In this document: piece by piece, positions 10,901-18,355 of the stretch | How positions within the stretch are numbered: position 1 is the stretch's first letter | Layout of the letters: every line of letters begins with the position of its first letter | NCBI GenBank assembly: GCA_016717285.1 | Contig: JADKFU010000002.1 | Location: 340,811-404,810 of the forward strand | Length of the DNA: 64,000 nt | Origin: Chitinophagaceae bacterium | GTDB lineage: Bacteria > Bacteroidota > Bacteroidia > Chitinophagales > UBA10324 | Direction of reading: 5' to 3' | The notes under the pieces: model-generated | The model's database searches: none | Told to the model about the DNA's origin: nothing | Seen by the model: only the letters and a program-made list of their open reading frames with translations | Position numbers and translations under genes: made by a program

Positions 10901-13900
10901 CCTTGGTGAAGCATATGATATTCAACTGGATGGAGGTCCATATTATGAGGGCGTTGGATTTGGTGTCTGGATAGACTTTAACAATGACGGTGATTTTGAG
11001 GATAACGGAGAATTCGTATTTAGTTCTCCTTATGTTACTTATGGTAGTCAGACAGGTACGATCACGATGCCGAGTGACCCTGCTTTTGTTGGAGAACGTC
11101 GTATGCGTGTAAGGTCAAATGATTATAATCTGTTGTATTCATCCCAATCGTGCGGCAGTGTGTATGCAGGTGAATCAGAAGATTATACCATCACACTTAC
11201 TCCGGCGGTTACAAATATGAGTTATGTTTCAAGCACAACAACGCAAAATAATATCTCCACCGTCCTTCCCGGTACACCTGACGCAGAAATTCTCGGGATT
11301 CAGATTGTTACCTCCGGCGCGTTGAATTCATTTGCCGCCACTTCTTTTACAGTTAATTCAACCGGAACTTCCAATTTTGGCAACGATGTTTCCAACGTAA
11401 AAATTTATTACACCGGCAATTCCTCCGTATTTTCTACCGGAACTTTGTTTGGATCTGCCACCTCCTTGTCATCACCTATCACAGGTAACCAGGTTTTAAG
11501 TGCGGGCACCAATTATTTCTGGGTGGCTTACGATGTTTCTTCCGCTGCAAGTCTTGGTAACTTTATCGATGCGCAATGCACTCAAATTGTGATGGACGGC
11601 GCTGGTGGCACACAAACTCCATATCTTGCCGCTCCTACAGGAAGCCGCGAAATAAACCTTTGCGTTCCGACCTATACTTACCTGTGTTCATCAGGTGACT
11701 ATATTGATAATTTTACCTTAAACACATTGTCAAATCTTTATTCCGGATGCAATGGGAATATTAATAACTACATCTATTATGATCCCGGAACATTCACTAC
11801 AACTCTTCAGGGAGGAGCAACGTACGACTTAACCATTCAGTCCGGCCAAACTTACGGTCAGGGATTTGGTATCTGGATAGATTATAACAATAATGCTTTT
11901 TTCGGTGATCCGGGCGAATTTGTCTATGCTTCTCCGTCTTCCGGAATACAATTGTTTACCGGTGCTATTACCTTGCCGGTTGATCCGGCATTTTATGGCG
12001 ACCGGCGAATGAGAGTGCGTTGCGTTTACGCTTCCACACTTACTGCTGCTGATTATTGTAATAGCAACTTCAGTTATGGAGAAGTTGAAGATTATCAGAT
12101 CAACATTATTGCCCCACCAACTTGCACAAGTACTCCTGTTGCCGGAGTTTCTGTTGCAGAGCCTTCTATTTTATGTGGGACCGGAGGAACCTCCGAATTA
12201 ACGCTGAGTGGTTTTAGTGCTGCTGCAGATATTACTTTTCAATGGCAGCAATCACCTGACGGAGCCGGTTGGTCAGATATCCCCGGCGCCACCAATGCGT
12301 ATTATAGCGCAAGCGTATCATCATCTACATTTTATCGTACAACAGTTACCTGTACCAATTCCGGACAATCTGCCAGCTCAACTTCTGCAGAAGTAGAAGT
12401 TGGAGGTAGCGAACAGATCACTGCATCCACCGGTAGCACAATTTGCGGTCAGGGAAATGCTGCTTTGCAAGCTTCCGGTAATTCAGATTATGTGTTATGG
12501 TATGCAAATGAAACCGGAGGCGCTCCTTTATATTCGAGCTCAAGTCCTTCCACTTACACATCGTTTGTTACAGCTCCTACTACTTATTATGCTGCTGCTG
12601 CATCCGGCACATTGAATACTGGTACTGTTGGTCCACCTGACTATAATATCGGATCTACCAATCAATATTACTCATATGCATTTGATTACTTCGATGTGTA
12701 TAAAAATTGCACCTTGAACGGAGTGTATGTCTATCCGGCAACTGCAGGGAATGTAATTATCCAATGGACCGATCAAAACTATAACCTGATTCAGAGTGCA
12801 ACCTATCCCGTAAGTTCGGCACAGGTAAATCAAAAAACTTTTATTCCACTGGATTTTGAATTGTATCCCGGTACTAATTTTCATTTGGCATGGAGTTTTG
12901 GAAGTGTTAACCTTTACAGTAATGATTATGGTGCTGTTTATCCTTACCAGATTCCTGATGTAGTTTCCATTACCGGAAGCTCCTATGGCGGTACATTTTA
13001 CTTTTATTTCTACGACTGGCAAATAGATTACAGCACATTGTGCGAATCTCCCAGAATACCGGTAACGGCCAACGTAACACCTTCACCTGAAATTACGGTT
13101 ACTCCTAATCCCGGAAGTTCAACCATTTGTAATGGCTCAGGGCTATCTGTAGGTCTGGTTGCAGCAGGTCCTTACACTTCGTTTATCTGGTCTCCTGCGG
13201 ATGGATTAAGTACTACTTCCGGTACTGCTGTTTCTGCAAATCCTGGAGTTTCAACAAGCTATACTGTAACTGCTTCAAATGCCACTTGTACAAATGCTGA
13301 TACAATTGTTGTAAGCGTGGTGAATCCACCTTCGATTACAGTTACGGCCAGCCCGGATGCTGTTTGCGCAGGAGGCGTGGCGGATCTGCTCGTATCATCC
13401 CCGCCAGACGAATATGTAGTTTCTCCCATAACCTTCGCTCCATTGCCAACGACAACAGGTATCACTGTTTCTCTTGCAGATGAATCTGTGAGTGGTGCTT
13501 TACCTATTGGATTTGACTTCACGTTTTATGGCACCAGCTATTCTGAATTCTATATTTCAGCCAACGGCTTTATAACCTTTGATCCGTTTACAGGTGCAGG
13601 CTGTTGCGCCGGTCAGTTTTTACCTAATTACAATTTTGTTAAGAACCTGATCGCGTTTGCATGGGAAGATCTGAATCCGTCTCTCGGCGGAAGTGTTACC
13701 TATTATACTACAGGTGTGGCTCCTTCAAGGAAACTCGTTATGACCTTCGATAACATTCAACACTATCTTGGCGGTGATGCTATTACTTCACAGGTAATTC
13801 TATATGAGACCTCCAACAAAATTGAAGTGCATACTACTTCAATGCCCGGTAACCCCAATACCACCTGGAATCCGCATACGGAAGGAATTGAAAGTCCGGA

Positions 13901-15884
13901 TGGTACCATTGCTGTAACCGTTCCCGGAAGAAATGCAGATCCAACCTGGACAGCTACCAATGATGCCTGGAAATTCAGCCTTCCTGAATTAACATATAGT
14001 TGGTCGCCGGCGTCTTCGCTGAATAATCCTGCCATCGTAAATCCTGAAGCGAGTCCTTCGTCCACTACAACTTACACGGTCACTGTTACTGATGTCGCGT
14101 CGTTGTGCGTCAGCTCCGGAAATGCTACAGTTAACGTGCTTACCACTCCTGTAGCAGGAACAATTACAGCCATACAGGATGAGTTTTGTCAAAGTGGTCA
14201 GGCAGAACTGACACTTAACGATTATTCGCCTGGTGCCTCACTTAAATGGCAGCAGTCAACTAACAGTGGCGGACCTTACACGAATATACCTGGTGCTACT
14301 ACCAATGAATATTCCACGCCATTACTCAACACTACAACTTATTATGTCGTGAAAGTTACTTGCCAGAATTCTGTAACCTCTCCCGAGGAGCCTGTTGTTA
14401 TTAATTTCCCTCCGGTAAGTCCGGTTGGAATTGAAGGCGGGCATTGTGGTCCGGGGTCAGTTGTGTTAGGCGCAACAGGAACGGGCTCAGGTAGTCTCAA
14501 CTGGTATTATTCTGAAACCGGAAATTTATTTTTGGGAAGCGGTTCTCCTTTCAACACTCCTATCATAAATAATACAACCACTTTTTGGGTGGAAGAGGGT
14601 TTACCCGCGCCTGCTCCTTTGGCAACTCCTTATACGGGTTTCTATTCCAATACCGGTTCTATGTTCGATATCACAGCAACCAACGAAGTGTTTATAACAG
14701 GGTTTGACGCGCACCTGCAATACGGTACAGCAGACTTTGAAATTTATTATAAGGAAGGATCTTATGTTGGTTTTGAAACGAATGGATCGGCATGGACCCT
14801 TGCAGGAACGGCTACCGGAGTTCCTGCTGCAGGTTATGGTGTGCCTACCCTCATACCTTCAAACTTCAGCATTCACATGGATCCCGGAGCAACCTATGCA
14901 TTTTATATCGCCACCACCAATTATAGTTACATCTATTACGACATTGGAACAGGCGTTGGAAATGAGGTCGCTTCGGATGGAAATATCCAGATTAAGGAGG
15001 GAGCATCTAACTACTATCCTTTTGGATATCCGAGTTATCCTTATAAATGGAATGGGACCGTTCATTATGTTGCCCCTGGCTGTGCCAGTGATCGTGTGCC
15101 GGTTGTTGCAACTATTTATTCTCCACAAGTAGTGGCTACAGCATCAGATTATGATATCTGTGAAGGGGAGACGATTGAACTGAATGCAGAAAGTTCTACT
15201 ACCGGAAATTTTAATTTTGAATGGTCACCTGCAATATCGGGAATGGAACCGCAAAACGGAATGTCGCAAACGGTAGTTGTTGTACCACCGGCCTCCATGA
15301 CATTTACAGTTACAGTAAATGATCCTACCGCTGATTGTGATACAGTGGTAGCGGTAAATATAATTGTACATCCCACCCCCGGTGTATTAATTGCCAATCT
15401 CGAAGCTGAGTATTCCATTAGTGATCCTGATGTTTTAATGGAAGGTATTCCTGCAGGTGGTATATTTTCCGGACCAGGTGTTACGGGAAATACATTTAGT
15501 CCTTCGACTGTCGGCTTAGGTACATATACGATAACATACACTTATACCGATGACCATGGTTGTACTGGTGTTGTTACTCAGAATGTCCACGTTGTGCTTA
15601 TATCAGGCATTGCCGGCGTGCAAGATCAGAATGAATTGATGTTGTATCCGAATCCGGGTAACGGAGTATTTACGTTGGATATTCGTTTGAGTGATCCCGC
15701 AGAGGAGGTAACCATCAGGGTATTTAATATGGTGGGTCAACCGGTTTATGAGAACAGCTTTGGAAGTGCTGCGGATGAATTGAAGAAGTCATTTGATTTC
15801 AGCGAGTGGGCTGCCGGTTCTTATTATGTGCAGGTTGCAATAGATGGAAAAACAACCTACCGGAAATTGACCATTCAGAAATAA
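7971..15884 (+). CDS. Giant secreted GEVED/BNR-repeat protein with T9SS sorting domain (paralogue 2)
   Basis: This 2637-residue paralogue of the upstream gene has the same signal-peptide length (first unit at residue 28). Its five GEVED units start near residues 28, 325, 625, 927 and 1230, with four interleaved BNR-associated-type units. The C-terminal part is about 800 residues longer than in paralogue 1. It contains Ig-like/PKD-like domains, a segment of globular beta type (about residues 1815-2005, FDFTFYGTSYSEFYISANGF) resembling nidogen-like or other extracellular lectin-like folds, and a second unassigned beta-rich insert (about 2220-2375). It ends in a type A T9SS sorting domain (LYPNPGNGVFTLDI ... 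YRKLTIQK). Surface anchoring by the T9SS is inferred from this domain; adhesion is a guess. No catalytic motif is seen. Confidence 0.9.
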   Translation: MKAHLYKLLLPFSLLILLAETNIAVAQYCTSNLYTYGCTYGDYIDNVAFGSLNQTATGCTSGNAGYSDFTALSTDLEQGSSYTLTVSTGTGGQYVSMWIDLDNDQNFEISEKLVSYLYCPTSFTNYTATFLIPAFATPGDHRMRIRSVTYGYPPLDPCLQYYYGETHDYTAHITPPVNMSFLSSTTTQNNTTTTSTGSNDVELIGVQVVTSGSLNPLSATSITLNSTGTTNFASDVTNVKVYYTGNSSVFATTTLFGSSTNLALPVTGNQTLALGTNYFWVTYDVAPTATIGNYLDAQCTQINVTGAGNQVPTVTNPYGTRQINYCLPNNTNGCNFAYIDDVVLNSLSNLDSYCNGSTDGYIYYAPSGSFTTNLELGSTYSLTLEGPPSEPVGFGVWIDFNNDADFSDAGEFVFSTPTYNYGAVNGTISIPATATLGQHRIRIRAKDYGTVASFESCETFYYGEAEDYTITLISATPMVFVSATTTQNNIDPLEPGDLTTEIIGVKVITQGSLTPFNLTSLSINANGSTDFAGDVTNAKIYYTGSNPNFSATGLFGTSTTLPAVFSGNQLLNSGSNYFWVSYDISSTANIGDYVDAECTQLVMSGAGGTKVPDVTAPAGNRLVNYCTPSTYYGCGYAYIDDVIFNTLSNTNTGCNANPGSYINYDPSGNLTTSLEIGSVTTISLGGYDYDYIGFGVWIDYNNDGDFDDNGEFAFGSPFYTTGPQTGLITIPNNAAYIGDHRMRIRSQAFGTFTSGQACGLIFNNGESEDYTITLSTPGPMAFLSATTTQENVDNVSLGQPDVEIMAVQVSVSGSLSPFAVNSLTINSNGSSDFSGDVTNVKVYYSGTSPSFSTATLFGSSANLSGPITGSQALSTGTNYFWVAYDLSASGSMGDFIDAECTQIGMTGAGGIQTPLITAPSGYRVIDYCSPSSTYGCYYGYIDGVTFNTLSNVLTGCNGNTGSYIFYPPTGSATTSLALGEAYDIQLDGGPYYEGVGFGVWIDFNNDGDFEDNGEFVFSSPYVTYGSQTGTITMPSDPAFVGERRMRVRSNDYNLLYSSQSCGSVYAGESEDYTITLTPAVTNMSYVSSTTTQNNISTVLPGTPDAEILGIQIVTSGALNSFAATSFTVNSTGTSNFGNDVSNVKIYYTGNSSVFSTGTLFGSATSLSSPITGNQVLSAGTNYFWVAYDVSSAASLGNFIDAQCTQIVMDGAGGTQTPYLAAPTGSREINLCVPTYTYLCSSGDYIDNFTLNTLSNLYSGCNGNINNYIYYDPGTFTTTLQGGATYDLTIQSGQTYGQGFGIWIDYNNNAFFGDPGEFVYASPSSGIQLFTGAITLPVDPAFYGDRRMRVRCVYASTLTAADYCNSNFSYGEVEDYQINIIAPPTCTSTPVAGVSVAEPSILCGTGGTSELTLSGFSAAADITFQWQQSPDGAGWSDIPGATNAYYSASVSSSTFYRTTVTCTNSGQSASSTSAEVEVGGSEQITASTGSTICGQGNAALQASGNSDYVLWYANETGGAPLYSSSSPSTYTSFVTAPTTYYAAAASGTLNTGTVGPPDYNIGSTNQYYSYAFDYFDVYKNCTLNGVYVYPATAGNVIIQWTDQNYNLIQSATYPVSSAQVNQKTFIPLDFELYPGTNFHLAWSFGSVNLYSNDYGAVYPYQIPDVVSITGSSYGGTFYFYFYDWQIDYSTLCESPRIPVTANVTPSPEITVTPNPGSSTICNGSGLSVGLVAAGPYTSFIWSPADGLSTTSGTAVSANPGVSTSYTVTASNATCTNADTIVVSVVNPPSITVTASPDAVCAGGVADLLVSSPPDEYVVSPITFAPLPTTTGITVSLADESVSGALPIGFDFTFYGTSYSEFYISANGFITFDPFTGAGCCAGQFLPNYNFVKNLIAFAWEDLNPSLGGSVTYYTTGVAPSRKLVMTFDNIQHYLGGDAITSQVILYETSNKIEVHTTSMPGNPNTTWNPHTEGIESPDGTIAVTVPGRNADPTWTATNDAWKFSLPELTYSWSPASSLNNPAIVNPEASPSSTTTYTVTVTDVASLCVSSGNATVNVLTTPVAGTITAIQDEFCQSGQAELTLNDYSPGASLKWQQSTNSGGPYTNIPGATTNEYSTPLLNTTTYYVVKVTCQNSVTSPEEPVVINFPPVSPVGIEGGHCGPGSVVLGATGTGSGSLNWYYSETGNLFLGSGSPFNTPIINNTTTFWVEEGLPAPAPLATPYTGFYSNTGSMFDITATNEVFITGFDAHLQYGTADFEIYYKEGSYVGFETNGSAWTLAGTATGVPAAGYGVPTLIPSNFSIHMDPGATYAFYIATTNYSYIYYDIGTGVGNEVASDGNIQIKEGASNYYPFGYPSYPYKWNGTVHYVAPGCASDRVPVVATIYSPQVVATASDYDICEGETIELNAESSTTGNFNFEWSPAISGMEPQNGMSQTVVVVPPASMTFTVTVNDPTADCDTVVAVNIIVHPTPGVLIANLEAEYSISDPDVLMEGIPAGGIFSGPGVTGNTFSPSTVGLGTYTITYTYTDDHGCTGVVTQNVHVVLISGIAGVQDQNELMLYPNPGNGVFTLDIRLSDPAEEVTIRVFNMVGQPVYENSFGSAADELKKSFDFSEWAAGSYYVQVAIDGKTTYRKLTIQK

Positions 15885-15899
15885 CTTTTTTTAAAATAA

Positions 15900-15934
15900 G
15901 AACGGGCAATGATTTATTAAATCATTGCCCGTTC
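15900..15934. terminator. Bidirectional terminator between convergent genes
   Basis: GAACGGGCAATGAT (15900-15913) and ATCATTGCCCGTTC (15921-15934) form a 14-bp perfect stem with a 7-base loop. It lies between the end of the GEVED giant (+) and the end of the dsrE-like gene (-). A T-rich stretch follows on the plus side and an A/T-rich stretch on the other, so it can serve both transcripts. Confidence 0.85.
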
Positions 15935-15952
15935 TATTATAGAAGGGATCAC

Positions 15953-16435
15953 TCAGATAAACAGCATTTGCGTGCCTTCGCCGTTTGAGCGATTGTAAAA
16001 GCCACCAACTGTTAAAACGCCATCAACATTTTCGCTGAGATCTTCTTTGGTAAAGTGGAACATATCCATCGCCAGCTTACAGGCCCACAATTTTACACCT
16101 GATGCCTTCAGTATGTCGAGGAATTCGCCAACTCCGGGAATGTCAATTTTCTCCATCTCGCGTTTCATCATCGTGGTGGCTACTGCTTCCATTCCAGGTA
16201 GTCCACCTAAAAGTGTTGGAAGATGCATGGCAGGATTACCAACCGTTGCAATATGGAGGTGGTCAAGTCTTTTCTTATGTACCGCTTCAAGTCCAAAAAA
16301 CGTAAAGAACATTTCAGCTTCAATGCCTTCTGATCTTGCTCCATTGGCAAGTATGAAAGCAGCATATACACTCTCGAGCGTAGCTTTAGAGAGAATGATC
16401 ATCATCTTTTTGATAATACCGTTAGTTGTGTTCAT
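15953..16435 (-). CDS. DsrE/DsrF/DrsH-like family protein
   Basis: This 160-residue cytoplasmic protein is of the DsrE-like fold and resembles the DsrE2/DrsE_2 subgroup. Seen in the sequence: an N-terminal KKMMIILSKATLESVYAAF strand-helix, an FFTFFGLEAVHK segment, and the subgroup motif WACKLAMDMF with Cys119 at the expected active-site position. Family members carry or transfer sulfane sulfur through this cysteine. It is the last gene of a three-gene minus-strand operon behind the SQR-like flavoprotein and the TusE-like protein. That context supports a role in handling persulfide made from sulfide; the direct partner is inference. It ends against a shared terminator. Confidence 0.88.
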   Translation of the reverse strand: MNTTNGIIKKMMIILSKATLESVYAAFILANGARSEGIEAEMFFTFFGLEAVHKKRLDHLHIATVGNPAMHLPTLLGGLPGMEAVATTMMKREMEKIDIPGVGEFLDILKASGVKLWACKLAMDMFHFTKEDLSENVDGVLTVGGFYNRSNGEGTQMLFI

Positions 16436-16461
16436 TGTTTGAAGATTTTGAATTCTGTGAA

Positions 16462-16770
16462 TCAGATGCAGCTTACCGGTTTTGGAATGCCTGCTATCCT
16501 GGTAGCTGTTTTTAATGGGCCTTGAGGAAAGAGCTGGTAGAACTCTTTGATATCCACGACACCACTTTTACCTATTTTCCGGATGCTCAGCGGAATTTCA
16601 TTTTTAAACTCCTGTTGCAGGTAACTTAATACCTGCCAGTGCCTGGGTGCAAGTGTGATGTTTGCTTCTTTGGCAATTTCTTCAGCTATCTCTTTATCCC
16701 ATTGAAAGAAGTCGGTGAGGTATCCTTCTTCATTTACATTGATTTTCTTGCCTGCAATAATTTTTTCCAT
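16462..16770 (-). CDS. TusE/DsrC/DsvC family sulfur relay protein
   Basis: At 102 residues this matches the usual DsrC/TusE length. The C-terminal arm ends RIAGIPKPVSCI, placing the conserved penultimate cysteine at Cys101. The second cysteine of dissimilatory DsrC, eleven residues upstream, is replaced by Thr90, so by family rules it is TusE-like or a DsrC-related single-cysteine carrier and not the substrate of a dissimilatory sulfite reductase. It lies 12 bases downstream of the SQR-like gene and 26 bases upstream of the DsrE-like gene, consistent with one operon. A persulfide-carrier role is inferred. No TusA, TusBCD, MnmA or dsrAB is in the window. Confidence 0.88.
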   Translation of the reverse strand: MEKIIAGKKINVNEEGYLTDFFQWDKEIAEEIAKEANITLAPRHWQVLSYLQQEFKNEIPLSIRKIGKSGVVDIKEFYQLFPQGPLKTATRIAGIPKPVSCI

Positions 16771-16782
16771 GATCTGTTGATT

Positions 16783-18024
16783 TTAGTCTTTTTCATAATG
16801 TTTTCCTGCTTCGGACATGCTGGTGGAAATGAAAGGAATATGCGTGCCTTTCAGCAACATGTTCCAGTAAATCCACCTGAATGCCATTTTTCCCATGTGA
16901 TTCATCCTGCTTTCTTTCAATAATCTCAATGGACCTATTCCCGGAATCGGGAATTCACCTTCCACCGGTTCGTGGGTATAGTTGAAATCGAGTAGCAAGG
17001 CTTTTCCATTACCTGTTTCCACGAAGCAGTTTGCATGACCATCAAAATCTTCTCTTAAAGGTTCGCCGTTGATAAACCGCTTGATATTCTCTGTTAAAAT
17101 TTCCGCTTCAAAATGTGCAACAGAGCCTGCTTTGGATGCCGGAAGATTGCTTGCATCACCCAACACAAAAATGTCAGGATAAGCCTTTGATTGTAATGTT
17201 CCTTTATGGGTAGGTACATAATTCAAATCATCGCCTAGTTCAGATCTGCCTATTAATTCATCACCCTTGTTCACAGGAACAGTAACAAGCAAATCAAACA
17301 TCACCTCGGCACCACCATAGTCGATTATTTTTTTGTTTTCATTGTCCACTTTTTCTATAGCAAAATCGGGTATGATATGAATGTTTTTTTCTGCCAGTAA
17401 ATGATCCAGTGCTTCAGTTGCTTTAGGTTTGGTGAAGGCTCCACTCATCGGCGTTACAAAAGTGATATCTACTTTTTGACGCATGGATTTATGTTTGAAA
17501 TAGGAATCAGCGAGAAAAGCGAATTCCAAAGGAGCAACAGGACATTTGATGGGCATTTCCGTGATGTGCACCACTAATTTTCCACCTTCCCACTCCCGCA
17601 GTTTGTTACGGAGATCCAACGCACCTTCATACGTATAAAAATCAAAAACGCTTTTCTTCCATTCTGCTCCTGTCATGCCTTCTGTTTCTTCAGGAGCTGG
17701 TTTGGTTCCTGTGGCAATAATAAGCAGGTCGTAATGAATAGTGTCACCATTTTCAGTGAGCACTTTTTTTTCAACAGGTAAAATTTTGGCGATTTTTTCC
17801 TGCATGAAATTAACGCCATGGGGTATGAAATTCCTGATCGGTTTTTGAATATCTTCTGGTTCATAAATATCGAATGGAAGAAACAGGTAACCGGGTTGAT
17901 AGTAATGCGTGTCACTCTCATCAATTATGGCAATTTCCCATTCGGCATGATCCAGTTCATGTTTCAGGTGATTGGCCATCATTGTGCCGGAAGTTCCGGC
18001 GCCCAAAATCAATATGCGTTTCAT
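16783..18024 (-). CDS. Sulfide:quinone oxidoreductase-like FAD flavoprotein
   Basis: This NAD(P)/FAD-dependent disulfide-reductase-like protein starts with the dinucleotide motif ILILGAGTSGTMMANHL. I chose the Met at 18024 because it directly precedes that motif; an in-frame Met at 18048 would add eight residues. Counted from the longer start, the two redox cysteines expected in sulfide:quinone oxidoreductases are Cys169 (MPIKCPVAPLEFAF) and Cys341 (FDGHANCFVETG), and the second FAD motif is FVLGDASNLPASK. The third N-terminal cysteine of some SQR types is absent. In this family sulfide is oxidised at the membrane face and electrons pass to quinone, leaving polysulfide or persulfide. It leads the operon with tusE-like and dsrE-like genes, which could accept that sulfur. 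Confidence 0.85.
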   Translation of the reverse strand: MKRILILGAGTSGTMMANHLKHELDHAEWEIAIIDESDTHYYQPGYLFLPFDIYEPEDIQKPIRNFIPHGVNFMQEKIAKILPVEKKVLTENGDTIHYDLLIIATGTKPAPEETEGMTGAEWKKSVFDFYTYEGALDLRNKLREWEGGKLVVHITEMPIKCPVAPLEFAFLADSYFKHKSMRQKVDITFVTPMSGAFTKPKATEALDHLLAEKNIHIIPDFAIEKVDNENKKIIDYGGAEVMFDLLVTVPVNKGDELIGRSELGDDLNYVPTHKGTLQSKAYPDIFVLGDASNLPASKAGSVAHFEAEILTENIKRFINGEPLREDFDGHANCFVETGNGKALLLDFNYTHEPVEGEFPIPGIGPLRLLKESRMNHMGKMAFRWIYWNMLLKGTHIPFISTSMSEAGKHYEKD

Positions 18025-18299
18025 AAGTGGATGGGTTATTGTTTTCAATCAGTATTTACTAAAATATACAGTGCAAAGGAGCAACAACCCCAGTTTTTAA
18101 TTGCTGACTTTAAACAGGTAACGGGCTGACTTTAATCACTTTTGTCAGGAAGAGGAAATTAACGAGGTGGCGGCGGGTGCTTATATTCAAACTTGCAGCT
18201 TTCTACAAGAATTGGTAATGGAATGAATCATCCTCATCGTTCTTATGTAATCCCTGAACAACGGTTATAAATCAAATGATTGGTTTTAAATTTATTCCA

Positions 18300-18336
18300 T
18301 AAAAAAACCCTCTCGTTTTTTCGAAAGGGTTTTTCT
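18300..18336 (-). terminator. Terminator of gldJ
   Basis: AAAAACCCT (18303-18311) and AGGGTTTTT (18326-18334) pair. On the minus strand the hairpin is followed by a run of T, 20 bases after the gldJ stop. The 160 bases beyond it, up to the SQR leader, hold nothing I can assign. Confidence 0.75.
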
Positions 18337-18355
18337 TAAATTGAAAAAAGGTTGG

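Noticed and set aside
15149..15541. 130-residue minus-strand ORF within the second GEVED giant
   Set aside because: Shadow of the strongly coding plus strand; low complexity Thr/Ser/Val content from reading the reverse of repeats.
16462..16770. Dissimilatory DsrC
   Set aside because: The second conserved cysteine is replaced by Thr90, and no dsrAB is present.
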